NCBI GenBank assembly: GCA_013399305.1
Contig: VXAI01000019.1
Coordinates: 4,647,657 to 4,711,656, forward strand
DNA length: 64,000 nt
Source of the DNA: Rostratula benghalensis
Lineage: Eukaryota; Chordata; Aves; Charadriiformes; Rostratulidae
Reading direction: 5' to 3'
Every line of letters begins with the position of its first letter. The first letter of the stretch is position 1. Positions 42,401 through 50,100 of the stretch are shown piece after piece. Made by a program: the position numbers and the translations under genes. The notes under the pieces were generated by a model, which ran no database searches, was not told the DNA's origin, and was given only the letters and a program-made list of their open reading frames with translations.

Positions 42401-42839
42401 CAAGGTGAGTCCTGGCTAAGGAAGCTGTTCAGCTGTTCTGCACCAGCTGTTTCAAGCTGTACAACGTATTCCTGTATCCACAGGATGTCAAAAAACACGT
42501 TCTGGAAGACATGCTGAGGATCGGGAAAGAATCTGGTTTGAAGTCATTTGAACAGGTAAGATGCTAACGAGAATGGAACATCTCATTCTTTAAACTCGTC
42601 AATGCCAATATGACAACTGTGGAATCTGGTCTTTAAATCTTCTTGAAGTGGTGGGGTTTGTTAGGCTGTCTGGGCTAAGAAGTTCTTTATTTCCCCAGGT
42701 TAAAGACATCTTCATGCACACGGAAATGTTTTCTATTGAAAACGGCCTGCTGACGCCCACGCTGAAGGCGAAGAGACCAGAGCTGCGAAAATATTTCCAG
42801 TCGCAGATAGATGAACTCTATGCCAATACCAAAATGTAA
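15231..42839 (+). CDS. ACSL1: ACSL1, long-chain acyl-CoA synthetase 1 (20 coding exons)
   Basis: This enzyme activates long-chain fatty acids with ATP and CoA to acyl-CoA, AMP and pyrophosphate. In vertebrates it sits on the outer mitochondrial membrane and ER and feeds beta-oxidation and lipid synthesis. The 20 coding exons (listed separately) join in phase to 698 codons plus stop, the human length. Visible landmarks: a hydrophobic N-terminal anchor at about residues 29-44 ([16 protein letters not shown]); the AMP-binding P-loop TSGTTGNPKG at 276-285; the fatty-acid gate exon 306-331 with [17 protein letters not shown] at 455-462; the [11 protein letters not shown] motif from 534; and [16 protein letters not shown] from 552. 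The start ATG (15231) matches the family N-terminus [11 protein letters not shown] and has G at -3. No frameshift or premature stop was seen. ACSL5 and ACSL6 are the close paralogues, but the N-terminus and gene order favour ACSL1. Confidence 0.98.
15426..21834 (+). other. ACSL1: ACSL1 intron 2
   Basis: About 6.4 kb of AT-rich, apparently unique DNA. I see no gene, CR1 or long tandem repeat. It has short homopolymers only, such as the T-run near 15542-15556. Confidence 0.8.
21835..21949 (+). CDS. ACSL1: ACSL1 coding exon 2
   Basis: Acceptor TTCTTAG, donor GTAAGT. Encodes [18 protein letters not shown] and on to GVQVS. 115 bp, starts in phase 0 and leaves one base. Confidence 0.96.
22311..22375 (+). 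CDS. ACSL1: ACSL1 coding exon 3
   Basis: Acceptor TTTTTTTCAG, donor GTAAGT. Encodes [20 protein letters not shown] and KE, matching the family. 65 bp, ends in phase 0. Confidence 0.96.
23460..23561 (+). CDS. ACSL1: ACSL1 coding exon 4
   Basis: Acceptor CCTCTAG, donor GTAATT. 34 codons encode [20 protein letters not shown] and end [10 protein letters not shown], a segment strongly conserved across ACSLs. Confidence 0.96.
23562..27551 (+). other. ACSL1: ACSL1 intron containing a CR1
   Basis: About 4 kb between the coding exons encoding [10 protein letters not shown] and WVIIEQG. It holds one forward CR1 (24880-25140), an A-rich tail and an interrupted G-run near 26605-26620. No other feature was recognised. 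Confidence 0.8.
24880..25150 (+). repeat. CR1 LINE, truncated, forward orientation
   Basis: Begins near TTTTAAACTGAACGAGGGG and runs through the GTTGCCCAGAGAAGCTGTGG and GGTTCAAGGCCAGG blocks to CCAAACCCTTCTATGATTAT plus an A-rich tail. This is an intact CR1 3' end, 5'-truncated, in ACSL1 sense. Confidence 0.95.
27552..27651 (+). CDS. ACSL1: ACSL1 coding exon 5
   Basis: Acceptor GTGCAG, donor GTAGGA. Encodes [20 protein letters not shown] and [14 protein letters not shown], part of the adenylation domain. 100 bp, leaves one base. Confidence 0.97.
27810..27988 (+). CDS. ACSL1: ACSL1 coding exon 6
   Basis: Acceptor CATCAG, donor GTAAGC. Encodes [20 protein letters not shown] through [12 protein letters not shown]. 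179 bp, ends in phase 0. Confidence 0.97.
30147..30179 (+). CDS. ACSL1: ACSL1 coding exon 7 (33-bp microexon)
   Basis: Acceptor CTGTAG, donor GTAAGT. Only 11 codons, [11 protein letters not shown], corresponding to the DLGRANRRKPK linker of mammalian ACSL1. Skipping would keep the frame. Confidence 0.95.
30347..30398 (+). CDS. ACSL1: ACSL1 coding exon 8 (P-loop, first half)
   Basis: Acceptor CTCATAG, donor GTACAC. Encodes [17 protein letters not shown]. The AMP-binding P-loop is split between this exon and the next. Confidence 0.97.
31191..31264 (+). CDS. ACSL1: ACSL1 coding exon 9 (P-loop, second half)
   Basis: Acceptor TCCTTAG, donor GTAAAC. Encodes [20 protein letters not shown] and VKTTE, completing TSGTTGNPKG. 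74 bp, ends in phase 0. Confidence 0.97.
32279..32356 (+). CDS. ACSL1: ACSL1 coding exon 10 (fatty-acid gate exon)
   Basis: Acceptor GCTTTCAG, donor GTAAGC. 26 codons containing [16 protein letters not shown]. The F before LPLAH marks the F-type gate. In this family the gate exon is known to exist in mutually exclusive F and Y forms. Only this one was seen. Confidence 0.96.
34622..34756 (+). CDS. ACSL1: ACSL1 coding exon 11
   Basis: Acceptor CCTAATAG after a long pyrimidine tract, donor GTAAGT. 45 codons, [20 protein letters not shown] through [11 protein letters not shown]. Confidence 0.97.
35496..35600 (-). repeat. CR1 LINE 3'-end fragment
   Basis: Reverse-oriented CR1 terminus. It reads ATCATAGAGTGGTTTGGGTT, then the CCAACCCCCCTGCC segment and the ACCAGGTTGCTCAA segment, and stops at about 35600. 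Confidence 0.92.
36359..36493 (+). CDS. ACSL1: ACSL1 coding exon 12
   Basis: Acceptor CTTAACAG, donor GTATGC. 45 codons, [20 protein letters not shown] through IFRKIQ. Confidence 0.97.
37172..37267 (+). CDS. ACSL1: ACSL1 coding exon 13
   Basis: Acceptor TTGTAG, donor GTGAGT. 32 codons, [20 protein letters not shown] through ALGCQ, including the conserved TGAAP acyl-binding motif. Confidence 0.97.
37660..37908 (+). repeat. CR1 LINE, truncated, forward orientation
   Basis: Runs from about GGCTTTAAACTGAAAGAGGG through GTTGCCCAGAGAAGCTGAGG to CCAACCCAAACTATTGTGAT. It lies in an ACSL1 intron only about 75 bp upstream of the acceptor of the YGQTE exon (37982). Confidence 0.95.
37982..38054 (+). 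CDS. ACSL1: ACSL1 coding exon 14
   Basis: Acceptor ATCCTAG, donor GTATGG. Encodes [20 protein letters not shown] and DWTA, with the YGQTE adenylate-binding motif. 73 bp, leaves one base. Confidence 0.97.
38707..38795 (+). CDS. ACSL1: ACSL1 coding exon 15
   Basis: Acceptor CCAATAG, donor GTAAGT. Encodes [20 protein letters not shown] through AAKGEGE. 89 bp, ends in phase 0. Confidence 0.97.
38796..41021 (+). other. ACSL1: ACSL1 intron with reverse CR1
   Basis: 2.2 kb intron between the AAKGEGE and VCVKGPN exons. Apart from the CR1 at 40312-40738 it is AT-rich and has no recognised feature. Confidence 0.8.
40312..40738 (-). repeat. CR1 LINE, reverse orientation, different subfamily
   Basis: About 430 bp. 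Starts ATCACAGAATGATCTGGGGT and proceeds through complements of GACCTGCTTTGGCAGG, GGAGACTCCACCACCTCTC and CTTGTCCTGTCACTGGCCAC. It shares these blocks with the copy at 52836-53476 and differs from the other CR1s in the window, so it belongs to a separate CR1 subfamily. Confidence 0.93.
41022..41138 (+). CDS. ACSL1: ACSL1 coding exon 16
   Basis: Acceptor TTTTCAG, donor GTAAGT. 39 codons, [20 protein letters not shown] and then [14 protein letters not shown], the ACSL signature with the ATP-ribose-binding Asp. Confidence 0.97.
41641..41784 (+). CDS. ACSL1: ACSL1 coding exon 17
   Basis: Acceptor GTCAACAG, donor GTAAGC. 48 codons, [20 protein letters not shown] through VFVHGESLQ. This covers the hinge into the mobile C-terminal domain. 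Confidence 0.97.
42303..42404 (+). CDS. ACSL1: ACSL1 coding exon 18
   Basis: Acceptor CTTTTTTAG, donor GTGAGT. 34 codons, [20 protein letters not shown] through EELCKNK. Confidence 0.97.
42484..42555 (+). CDS. ACSL1: ACSL1 coding exon 19
   Basis: Acceptor TCCACAG, donor GTAAGA. 24 codons, [20 protein letters not shown] and SFEQ. The intron before it is only 79 bp. Confidence 0.97.
42699..42839 (+). CDS. ACSL1: ACSL1 last coding exon
   Basis: Acceptor TCCCCAG. 46 codons, [20 protein letters not shown] through ANTKM, then TAA (42837-42839). Contains [16 protein letters not shown], typical of the ACSL C-terminus. Confidence 0.97.
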   Translation, partial: VKDIFMHTEMFSIENGLLTPTLKAKRPELRKYFQSQIDELYANTKM

Positions 42840-44470
42840 CTGCTGAACGGATTGAGGGGAAAGCAGTGCCCGTCTGATGTCTGCTGTTGGCCTTCATATC
42901 TGTAATTTGACTACAGCAAACCTAGGGAAGGAAACTGTGCAATCATTAACTTGTACAAAAATGGGTACTTGCCATAGGAACGCTGAAGAGATGGACACAC
43001 TGCCTTACTGTCGAGTTGTGTTGCATACTGTTTTTATGGTGACCTACAATTTCCAAAAAGAGCCTTAACTATAAATGGTAACTATATATGTAAGTTATTT
43101 AAGACTTCCTTGGCCAAAAAAAATAAATGGGACTCTCCTCCCCCAAGGAGTTAAGGTTTTCTTATTGCCAGCATGTTTGCTGCCTGCGGTGTCTCTTGCA
43201 GTTGTCAAATCCACAAAGGATTTGGTGGGTTTGAAAATGCCTCTTGTATCCTCAGAAGGATTACTTAATATAAAACAAAACAAAAAATCTCCAAAACAAT
43301 AAACAGCCAACAAATGCCAACCACCCAAAAAGAAATCTTCTGCAGTTGTACAGCTGGTATCACACCTTGTATTAGTCCTAATATTGAACTGGGGCAAGGG
43401 GTTTTAAGTGTTTTTTTTCTCCCTTTTAAATCTGCAGCCAGTTCTGAGATCTGCTTTTAAAAAGGGTAGCAGTCGGAACTCCACCTGGAGGAGGCTGCTG
43501 AGTACAAGTTCCTTGCTGGTTCCATGCCAAAAGTGCAGGTAATTCACCTGGCATGGCCTTTGCTCTGTTAATGCACCCCCAGGGTAATGCCAGCCCCCCC
43601 TAAACCAACAGATCCCAACTCTGGCAAAAAAAACAACAAAACAAACCCAAAACAACACTAGAGACTGAAAACCAAAACCATTCAGGAGGCTGGGCTGTGC
43701 TAAGAGTCAGGTAAACACCCCACCTGTACTACCCACTTGTTTCCCTGTATTTAAAATGCTTTTTTTTTTCTTTTTTTAATTTAAAAATAAATGTGCCAGG
43801 TCCTCTGTATGCAGAAGAGCTTCTGACATAACCTCTCGGTTTTCTGTGCTTTACGTACGAGCCACTGAGTATTTCTTCACTGAATAGCAAAATAGGTCAG
43901 GTAGAACAGGGTTTTTTTGGTTTTTTTTTGGTTTTTTTTTTGCCTGATGCTTTGCAGCAATTGGGAAGTATTCAAATACACCAATGGAACTGTGCATTGG
44001 CACAGGATAGGTATTTGTTCAGGGATTAAAAACCTAATTCCCAGATAAATTACAAAAATAACTAGTTACCTTCTTTTGTTTGAGAAATCAGCAGAAATAA
44101 GCCTTATTTACAGAATAAGTCTTTTGCTATCCCTAACAGAGTTGGTTTTGCATTAGTATTCATTGCTGGTTTGGTTTTTTGTCGGGTTTTTGGTTTTTTT
44201 GAAAACATGAATATATGTAAAATACAAGCACAACGAGGTTTGCACTAAGATTTGTGTGTGATTGTAATGCACTACTCTGTAGCATAATTTCATACCTGTG
44301 TGCAATTAAAGGTACACAAATCCCAGTCAACTGTTAGAGCAGTAGTTTGTTACATCGGAATTCAAATGTTTGCTTAGTGTTGGCTATTTCTATGTTTTAT
44401 AAAACCAAAACAATTTTCAAAACCAATGAAGGAAACCAAAATAAATATTTCTGCATTTCAACCGGGTGAA
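42840..44470 (+). other. ACSL1: ACSL1 3'UTR with several candidate poly(A) signals
   Basis: Noncoding sequence after the TAA. AATAAA hexamers occur at 43122, 43298, 43786 and 44440, and ATTAAA at 44305. The 3'UTR of mammalian ACSL1 is about 1.5 kb, which favours one of the distal signals. The region contains U-rich tracts broken by GG pairs (43909-43941 and 44168-44201) and an A/C-rich segment (43620-43680). The exact end is inferred. Confidence 0.6.
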
Positions 44471-46380
44471 CATGTGTTTTATCAAGGAAGGGTGCTGCTG
44501 AGGTGTAATTTGGTAACTCCCACAACCTGCCAACCTGTGCTGCTCCAAATATTTGGAGCAGAAATGCTGGTGGTTGATGCTTTACTTCTGGAAGGTGGTA
44601 TTTACAGGTGGCTAATATCTGTAAGAAAGGGATGCTGTTTCATGGAAGTTGCTCCATATCTTCAGTGAAGGTTTCTGACACGTTTCTTACCATCACCATA
44701 AATTACTTCCAAGTGAAATCCAGAGGTTTTGTAGACTTCTGTCTTGCTTCTGGGGATGGTATGGTGGGTGGTGGTTGTTCCTGTGTTATCATCCTTCTTC
44801 CCCTTTGTAACTATGCATCTAGCTTTAATTGGTGATGGGCTATGAAAGATTTAATGTGTGGTAGATGACGCATCACCACCAAGATGATTAGAGTTGTCCT
44901 GATGTTACTATGAAATAATAAGCACACTTCTGCTCCTAATCATGGTAGATGTTTGGGGTTTTTTTCCTTTTGACTAATTTTGTATGTTCCTTCATACATT
45001 CCTTCCCTCCTGAAGAAGCTCCAACTTCTTGTTGCTTATTCAATACCATGTTCAAATATGCGTCTATGCTCCTTGGAATGAGTTGAAGTCTCACCATACC
45101 TCTCCTCCTTGAGAGCAGAATCTAAGGTTTATGTTCTTTGCACAACCCATCAAAGAAAGCTTTCTGGAAAAGCCACTTATCACTGCAGAAATGAAGCTGT
45201 GCTGTACCTAGTCTGTACTCCATGTAATCTGAGGGACAGGAAGATGCTACAAGGGCTGGAGCCCCTCTGCTGTGAGGACAGGCTGATAGAGCTGGGGGGG
45301 TTCAGCCTGGAGAAGAGAAGGCTCCAGGGAGACCTTACAGTCCCTTTCAGTCCCTCCAGGGGCTATGGGAGAGATGGGGAGGGACTCTTGATGAGGGAAT
45401 GGAGCCATAGAATTAAGGGGGAAGGGTTTTAAACTGAAAATGGGGAGATTTAGATGAGATCTCAGGAAGAAATTCTTTGCTGTGAGGGTGGTGAGACCCT
45501 GGCCCAGGTTGCCCGGAGAAGTTGTGGCTGCCCCATCCCTGGAGAGGTTCAAGGCCAGGCTGGATGGGGCTTTGAGCAACCTGGTCTGGTGGGGAGGTGT
45601 CCTCGTGGCAGAGGGGTTGGAGCTGAGTGGTCTTTAAGGTCCCTTCCACCCCATTCTGTGTATTACTGCTTGGCACCATCAGCTTGTGGACTTCTAAAGT
45701 AGAGGTGTAAAGACCATTCCACTTGATAGTCCACCCCATCTTGTTTTTTTGGCAAAAGTGGGGTGGGGGCAGCAGCAGATCCCTGGAGGAACACCACGGT
45801 GGGTGGAGAGGTGACATGAAAAGGGCTTTTGTTGACAAATTGCTGAACTTCCCATTAGCAATTAAATTGCTGAGTAACTAAATGTGAGATTTAGAATCAC
45901 AGCTTTTCAATCTGAGTCTCTTGTGTTTGTTGGCACAGGGGTACAAACGGCAATCTTTTTGTATGTTTCAAATCAATTTCTTTAACTGCTGCAAGCTTTT
46001 TTGACCTTAGATTTCGGGCTATCTTTGTTGTGATCCTGTTCACTTCGTTTTCTAGACAGGAGCTATGTCTTGGGTTTCCAGCCATGCCTTGAGAAGAAAA
46101 CCTGGATTTGGGGTGGGATTTGTTTTGGTTGGTTTGTTTGTTATAGTGTACTTTGTAGGAGAAAAAAAGAACAGGTGACTTTTTCTAGCTCATAAGTGGG
46201 ATATGTTTGGGCACTGGAGAAAAAAACCAAACAAAACAACAAAGCCCTCTCTATTATCCTCCTCTCTGTGAAATGAAGAGGGGAAAAAAAAAACCCCACA
46301 AACTGGTGCACAAGTACCTCACTATTCTCTTTTAAAGCGCTCCCGGAGTCGGGCCGGCTCTCCCTCCTGCCAAGGGCCGG
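44471..46380. other. Intergenic region between ACSL1 and CENPU
   Basis: About 1.9 kb. It contains one forward CR1 (45238-45660) and otherwise AT-rich DNA. Open frames overlapping the CR1 are CR1-derived. No gene was recognised. Confidence 0.75.
45238..45660 (+). repeat. CR1 LINE, truncated, forward orientation
   Basis: Starts near AGGAAGATGCTACAAGGGCT and proceeds through TTCAGCCTGGAGAAGAGAAG, GTTGCCCGGAGAAGTTGTGG and GGTTCAAGGCCAGGCTGGAT to CCCTTCCACCCCATTCTGTG. It has an intact 3' end and is longer than most copies here. Confidence 0.95.
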
Positions 46381-46406
46381 CCCCGCCGCTTCTCTTCCCG
46401 GCCTCC

Positions 46407-46674
46407 CCTCAGCCCGGTGCCCGGTAACCCCGGGGGCGGAGCGGGCACCTCCCCGCCGCCGCTACCCCGCTTCCCCTTCCGGCTTTCCGCTGCCTCGTCG
46501 CGCCTCCTCTTCCCTTTCTCCTTTTCCCTTCCCCTTCCTTCCTCAGCCCGGTGCCCGGTAACCCCGGGGGCGGAGCGGGCACCTCCCCGCCGCCGCTACC
46601 CCGCTTCCCCTTCCGGCTTTCCGCTGCCTCGTCGCGCCTCCTCTTCCCTTTCTCCTTTTCCCTTCCCCTTCCTT
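46407..46674 (+). repeat. Perfect 134-bp tandem duplication in the CENPU promoter
   Basis: 46407-46540 and 46541-46674 read identically by eye. Each copy has CCTCAGCCCGGTGCCCGGTA, a GC box GGGGGCGGAGC, and then a CT-rich tract (TCCCTTTCTCCTTTTCCC). It lies within the CpG island directly upstream of the CENPU first exon. Either it is a recent true duplication or an assembly artefact. Confidence 0.95.
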
Positions 46675-46761
46675 CCCGCCGACCGGTTTGAATCGCGGCG
46701 GGAAGGCGGGTGGGTGCCCTGAGGGGGCCGGGGTCCCCGCCGGCGGGCGGTGGGAGCGCCG

Positions 46762-46773
46762 GCCGCCATTTTG
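46762..46773 (+). promoter_or_regulatory. YY1-type site
   Basis: GCCGCCATTTTG fits the well-known YY1 element GCCGCCATNTTG. That element is typically found just downstream of start sites in TATA-less CpG promoters, so it supports transcription start near here. Confidence 0.6.
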
Positions 46774-47079
46774 CTGCCTGAGGGAAACGGCGGCCGTGGA
46801 GCTGAAGTAAAGGTGTAAGTAGCGTTATGCGTCGCCTTGCTTTAAATTTTTAATATGCGTACCTTGTTATGGCTTTATATGTGCTATGTCAGGCGTTAGG
46901 CTGTCTAATAGAGAGAGTGTTAGTGTTTTTGAAGTGAGTTGTGCGTAATAGGTTGAATTAACAAAGATTTTCCATTCTCTCCCAGGTATTGAGACAGGGA
47001 AAGCAGATTTGTATTGGTATCCTCAGGTAGCTGTTGGTGTCCTCAGTAACTGTATCCTCAGTTGTGTATTTACCAGCAT

Positions 47080-47136
47080 ATGCCAAACAGAAATGTCCTC
47101 CAAGAAAAAAAAGAAGATAAACCATTCCGGAAGTAA
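47080..47136 (+). other. Upstream ORF overlapping the CENPU start
   Basis: An ATG 13 bases before the CENPU start opens an 18-codon frame ([18 protein letters not shown]) ending TAA at 47134-47136, inside the coding exon and out of frame with it. Its context (C at -3) is weaker than that of the main ATG (G at -3). Confidence 0.6.
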
Positions 47137-47143
47137 ACTAAAG
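47093..47143 (+). CDS. CENPU: CENPU coding exon 1
   Basis: The exon itself begins at 46986 after CTCCCAG. 17 codons, [17 protein letters not shown], lysine-rich and NLS-like, then donor GTAATT. Ends in phase 0. Confidence 0.85.
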
Positions 47144-50100
47144 GTAATTTTTGTGAGGTTGAGTTGAGGCATTGCGTTGTTTTTGCCGTGCTCTAGTGGT
47201 GTTGGCTCTGGAGGTGCCGGCGCTAAAGCAGGGCTTTGCTGGGGACTGTTTGGGTGCTGGGGTTTTCCTTTGCCTATGGTGAGTTTGTTGGATTGTTTTC
47301 TTTTAGGAGCAATACATCATCAGGCAAAACTTGTCGTTGACTTTCAAACAGGTGAAAGTTTGCAAACAGTCTTGTGAAATTGATGCTCGGCTTATAAATC
47401 GCGCTTTTTATAAGAAATTGTGAATAGCTTTTAATTTCTTTTTAAGTGAGAATCATTAAATTGGACAAGGGTGGACTGTAATGTAATGCAGGAGATGAAA
47501 GAAGAAACATTCTGGTGCCTGAAAAGAAAAAGGCCGCACATAATAGAAACCAGATATTAGACTGTTGTAAGATCTCTAACTTATACGCTTAGTTTTATTA
47601 AATAAGATATAGCTCATGTTACAGTACACTAGCAGCAAATAGGAGAGTAATTTTATACCTTTGCTTCTCTTTGAGGGAAAACAACCATAGTCTGAGTTAA
47701 AAACACATGCTTCAAATACTTTATATTGTAGCGTGGTTGTCAGTATGGTCCAAGTTAGATGTATTTCCAGTCAAAGGTTTGTGAATTTCATTGTCATATT
47801 TAATCTGTTTCATGCTCAAAAAGCTGGATGAAGTAGCTATTTATTAATTTCATACCCATGCAGGAACATGAAGCCAGCTCCCGTCCTCGCAGGAAATTTC
47901 TTCTGCCGGAGGAACCAGATGTCTCCAGGATATTGAAGGTGGCAGAAGCGAATCAACTCGAGGAGTCTGATGATTCGTTTGGTGAGTATTAGCTTGAGTG
48001 CTGTTTAATATATAATTGTCATGAACAGAACATATGGGGAAAAGATTGCAGTGGTTTCCCAGGAAAAGGTATTGTTTCTTTGCCAGATAAAATTATGGCC
48101 AGGAGAGACAGCAGGTTTTTTTTTTGAAGTGGTATTATTTTCTCTCACTTAAGAAGTAACAAGAATGGTGCTCTAATACATACAAGTAAAAGAAAAATAT
48201 ACTGTCTATTTGAGTTTCATAGTCTGAATGGTAGAATTTCACACAATATCATTGTAATTGTCTAAGAGTTTACATTTTAAAAGGAAAGTTTGATATCTTA
48301 AGTTACTCTATTAAATTACACAAATCATGAAGTGAATTTTTTTGTTATTGTAAGACGATATATAGCAGCAAACTTAGACATTCACAGGGAAGTTGTTCTA
48401 CGTAAAAAGCAGCCTTGTAAAAACATACTATTTTTGGTGCAGCATTAAAACCATTTTTGTGCTTCGTGAAGCCTCAATATACTGGAAAAGAATTTAGAAG
48501 AAATGTGTGCCCCTGTGTGATGTTCTCTGTTATTAAATACATATATGTCAAGGCTGGTAAGAAAACCCATGTAAATAGAAGCTGTAGAGAAAAAACTAAG
48601 GGCTGTTTCTTGGCTGTAATAACTATTACTCTAAGAAAATGACAGAAATACACATGTAACTGCTAGAAACAGCGTTGAAAGTTGAACAATAAAGAACAAT
48701 GTAGTAAAAAGGTTGTCAGATGGGAAAGTGCAAAATGAAAAGCTCTTCCTCACTTCTGTGGTATGTGTTAAAAACCACAGAAAAAGGATGGCCACTAACT
48801 GTAATGTAAGCTAAAGCTAAGCTTTTATGGCAATATGCTTGAAAAAAAGAAATATCCTCTGAAAGGCAAATTAAAACCTTCAGGTTCTCAGTTTATTCCC
48901 AATCCTCAAATAATACATTTTACAAGATTTCCTTTGTAATACTGAGCAAACCACAAATATTCTACCTAAATGCTTAACGGCAGGCGGTGCTGGCGTGTCC
49001 ACGCTCTTCCCATGGACAGAGGGTGACAATTTTCTCCCAGGGGTTATTTTCTGTTCTTCACAGATGATTATTTTCTGCCCTTTGCAGATCACCCGTTGCA
49101 CAGTACCGCCGTGGACGCTTACGGAGAGGAGCAGTCGCAACACGAGCCGCTTGGTCGTGTTTCAGCTCTGCCACGGAAAAATGCAGAAAGAAGGTCTGGT
49201 GAAAATAAAATTTAAAAAAAAAAACAATTGCCAGCATTTAATCTTTTAGTTTTTTAGATTAAATGAAGAAAACCAAAAACGTTCTGTTTGTCAGGTTTCC
49301 ATCCTGGCTTATTAAATAGGTAGAATCTCACAGATGAGAAAACAAAAGAGTAATCTACCCTGGTAGCCCTGGTTAGGGAACGTAGAAAAGAAATGGGAGA
49401 ATAAACTAGTGTTTGCCATTTGCACATTGATTTAAGCACTGACTGTATTTTTTTTTTTCCAAATTAAAAGTTTTTATAATGTTTCTGGCAGATATTAATT
49501 AGTCCTCTAAATGCTGGTGTCTTTGAAAAGTTGAAAAAATGGAAAATGGGTAAAAGCTAGCCAAGTGACATGTAACAAAAAAAAAATTTAAAAAGAAGTC
49601 TTTAAATACAAATATTAGTGTGTTTCTCATTCATTAGATCAAATTGGGTTTAAATCTGAACTAGTTCTTATTTGACTGAACTAGCAAGGCAATAATCAAG
49701 CTTGTTATGAGAATGTGGATTTTTTTTGTGTGTTTTCATTTCTGACCCTGCCCCCCACCAAGAAAGCTGCCTCCTTTCCTGCTAAAATATTCTTAGTAAT
49801 AATTTTGTTTCTGTTTTGAAGTTTCTTCTCAAAATGATGTGGTCAGGTAGTAATGGATTGCTAATTGTCACAAGGGTAGCTGCTTGAGGGATAAAGTTTC
49901 TATTTCCCTTGATCTGCCATTTGTGACTCAGAGCAGTTGACACAAACCCAGTGACGTAGTGATACAAACCATTCCCTGAAACCTAAGATTTTGTTTACAT
50001 GGTTGAAGATAGTTGGGTTTTTTGGGTTTTTTGGTTTTTTTTTACCCTGAGCATGCAGTGGATTTACACGTGGGTATCTTTCTTTTCCTAGCAAGAGACT

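Larger units (their letters stand above)
46330..46814 (+). promoter_or_regulatory. CENPU: CENPU CpG-island promoter and noncoding first exon
   Basis: CpG-dense sequence starts abruptly near 46335 after AT-rich DNA. No TATA box is visible. A first exon is inferred to end at 46814, where the donor GTAAGT (46815-46820) follows AAAGGT. The next acceptor is CCCAG at 46985. Transcription probably starts near 46740-46780 at the YY1-like element. Housekeeping-type control fits a kinetochore gene. Confidence 0.65.

Noticed and set aside
45109..45838. Frames of 80-141 codons between ACSL1 and CENPU
   Set aside because: They are mostly CR1-derived (45238-45660) and share peptides with frames over the other CR1 copies.
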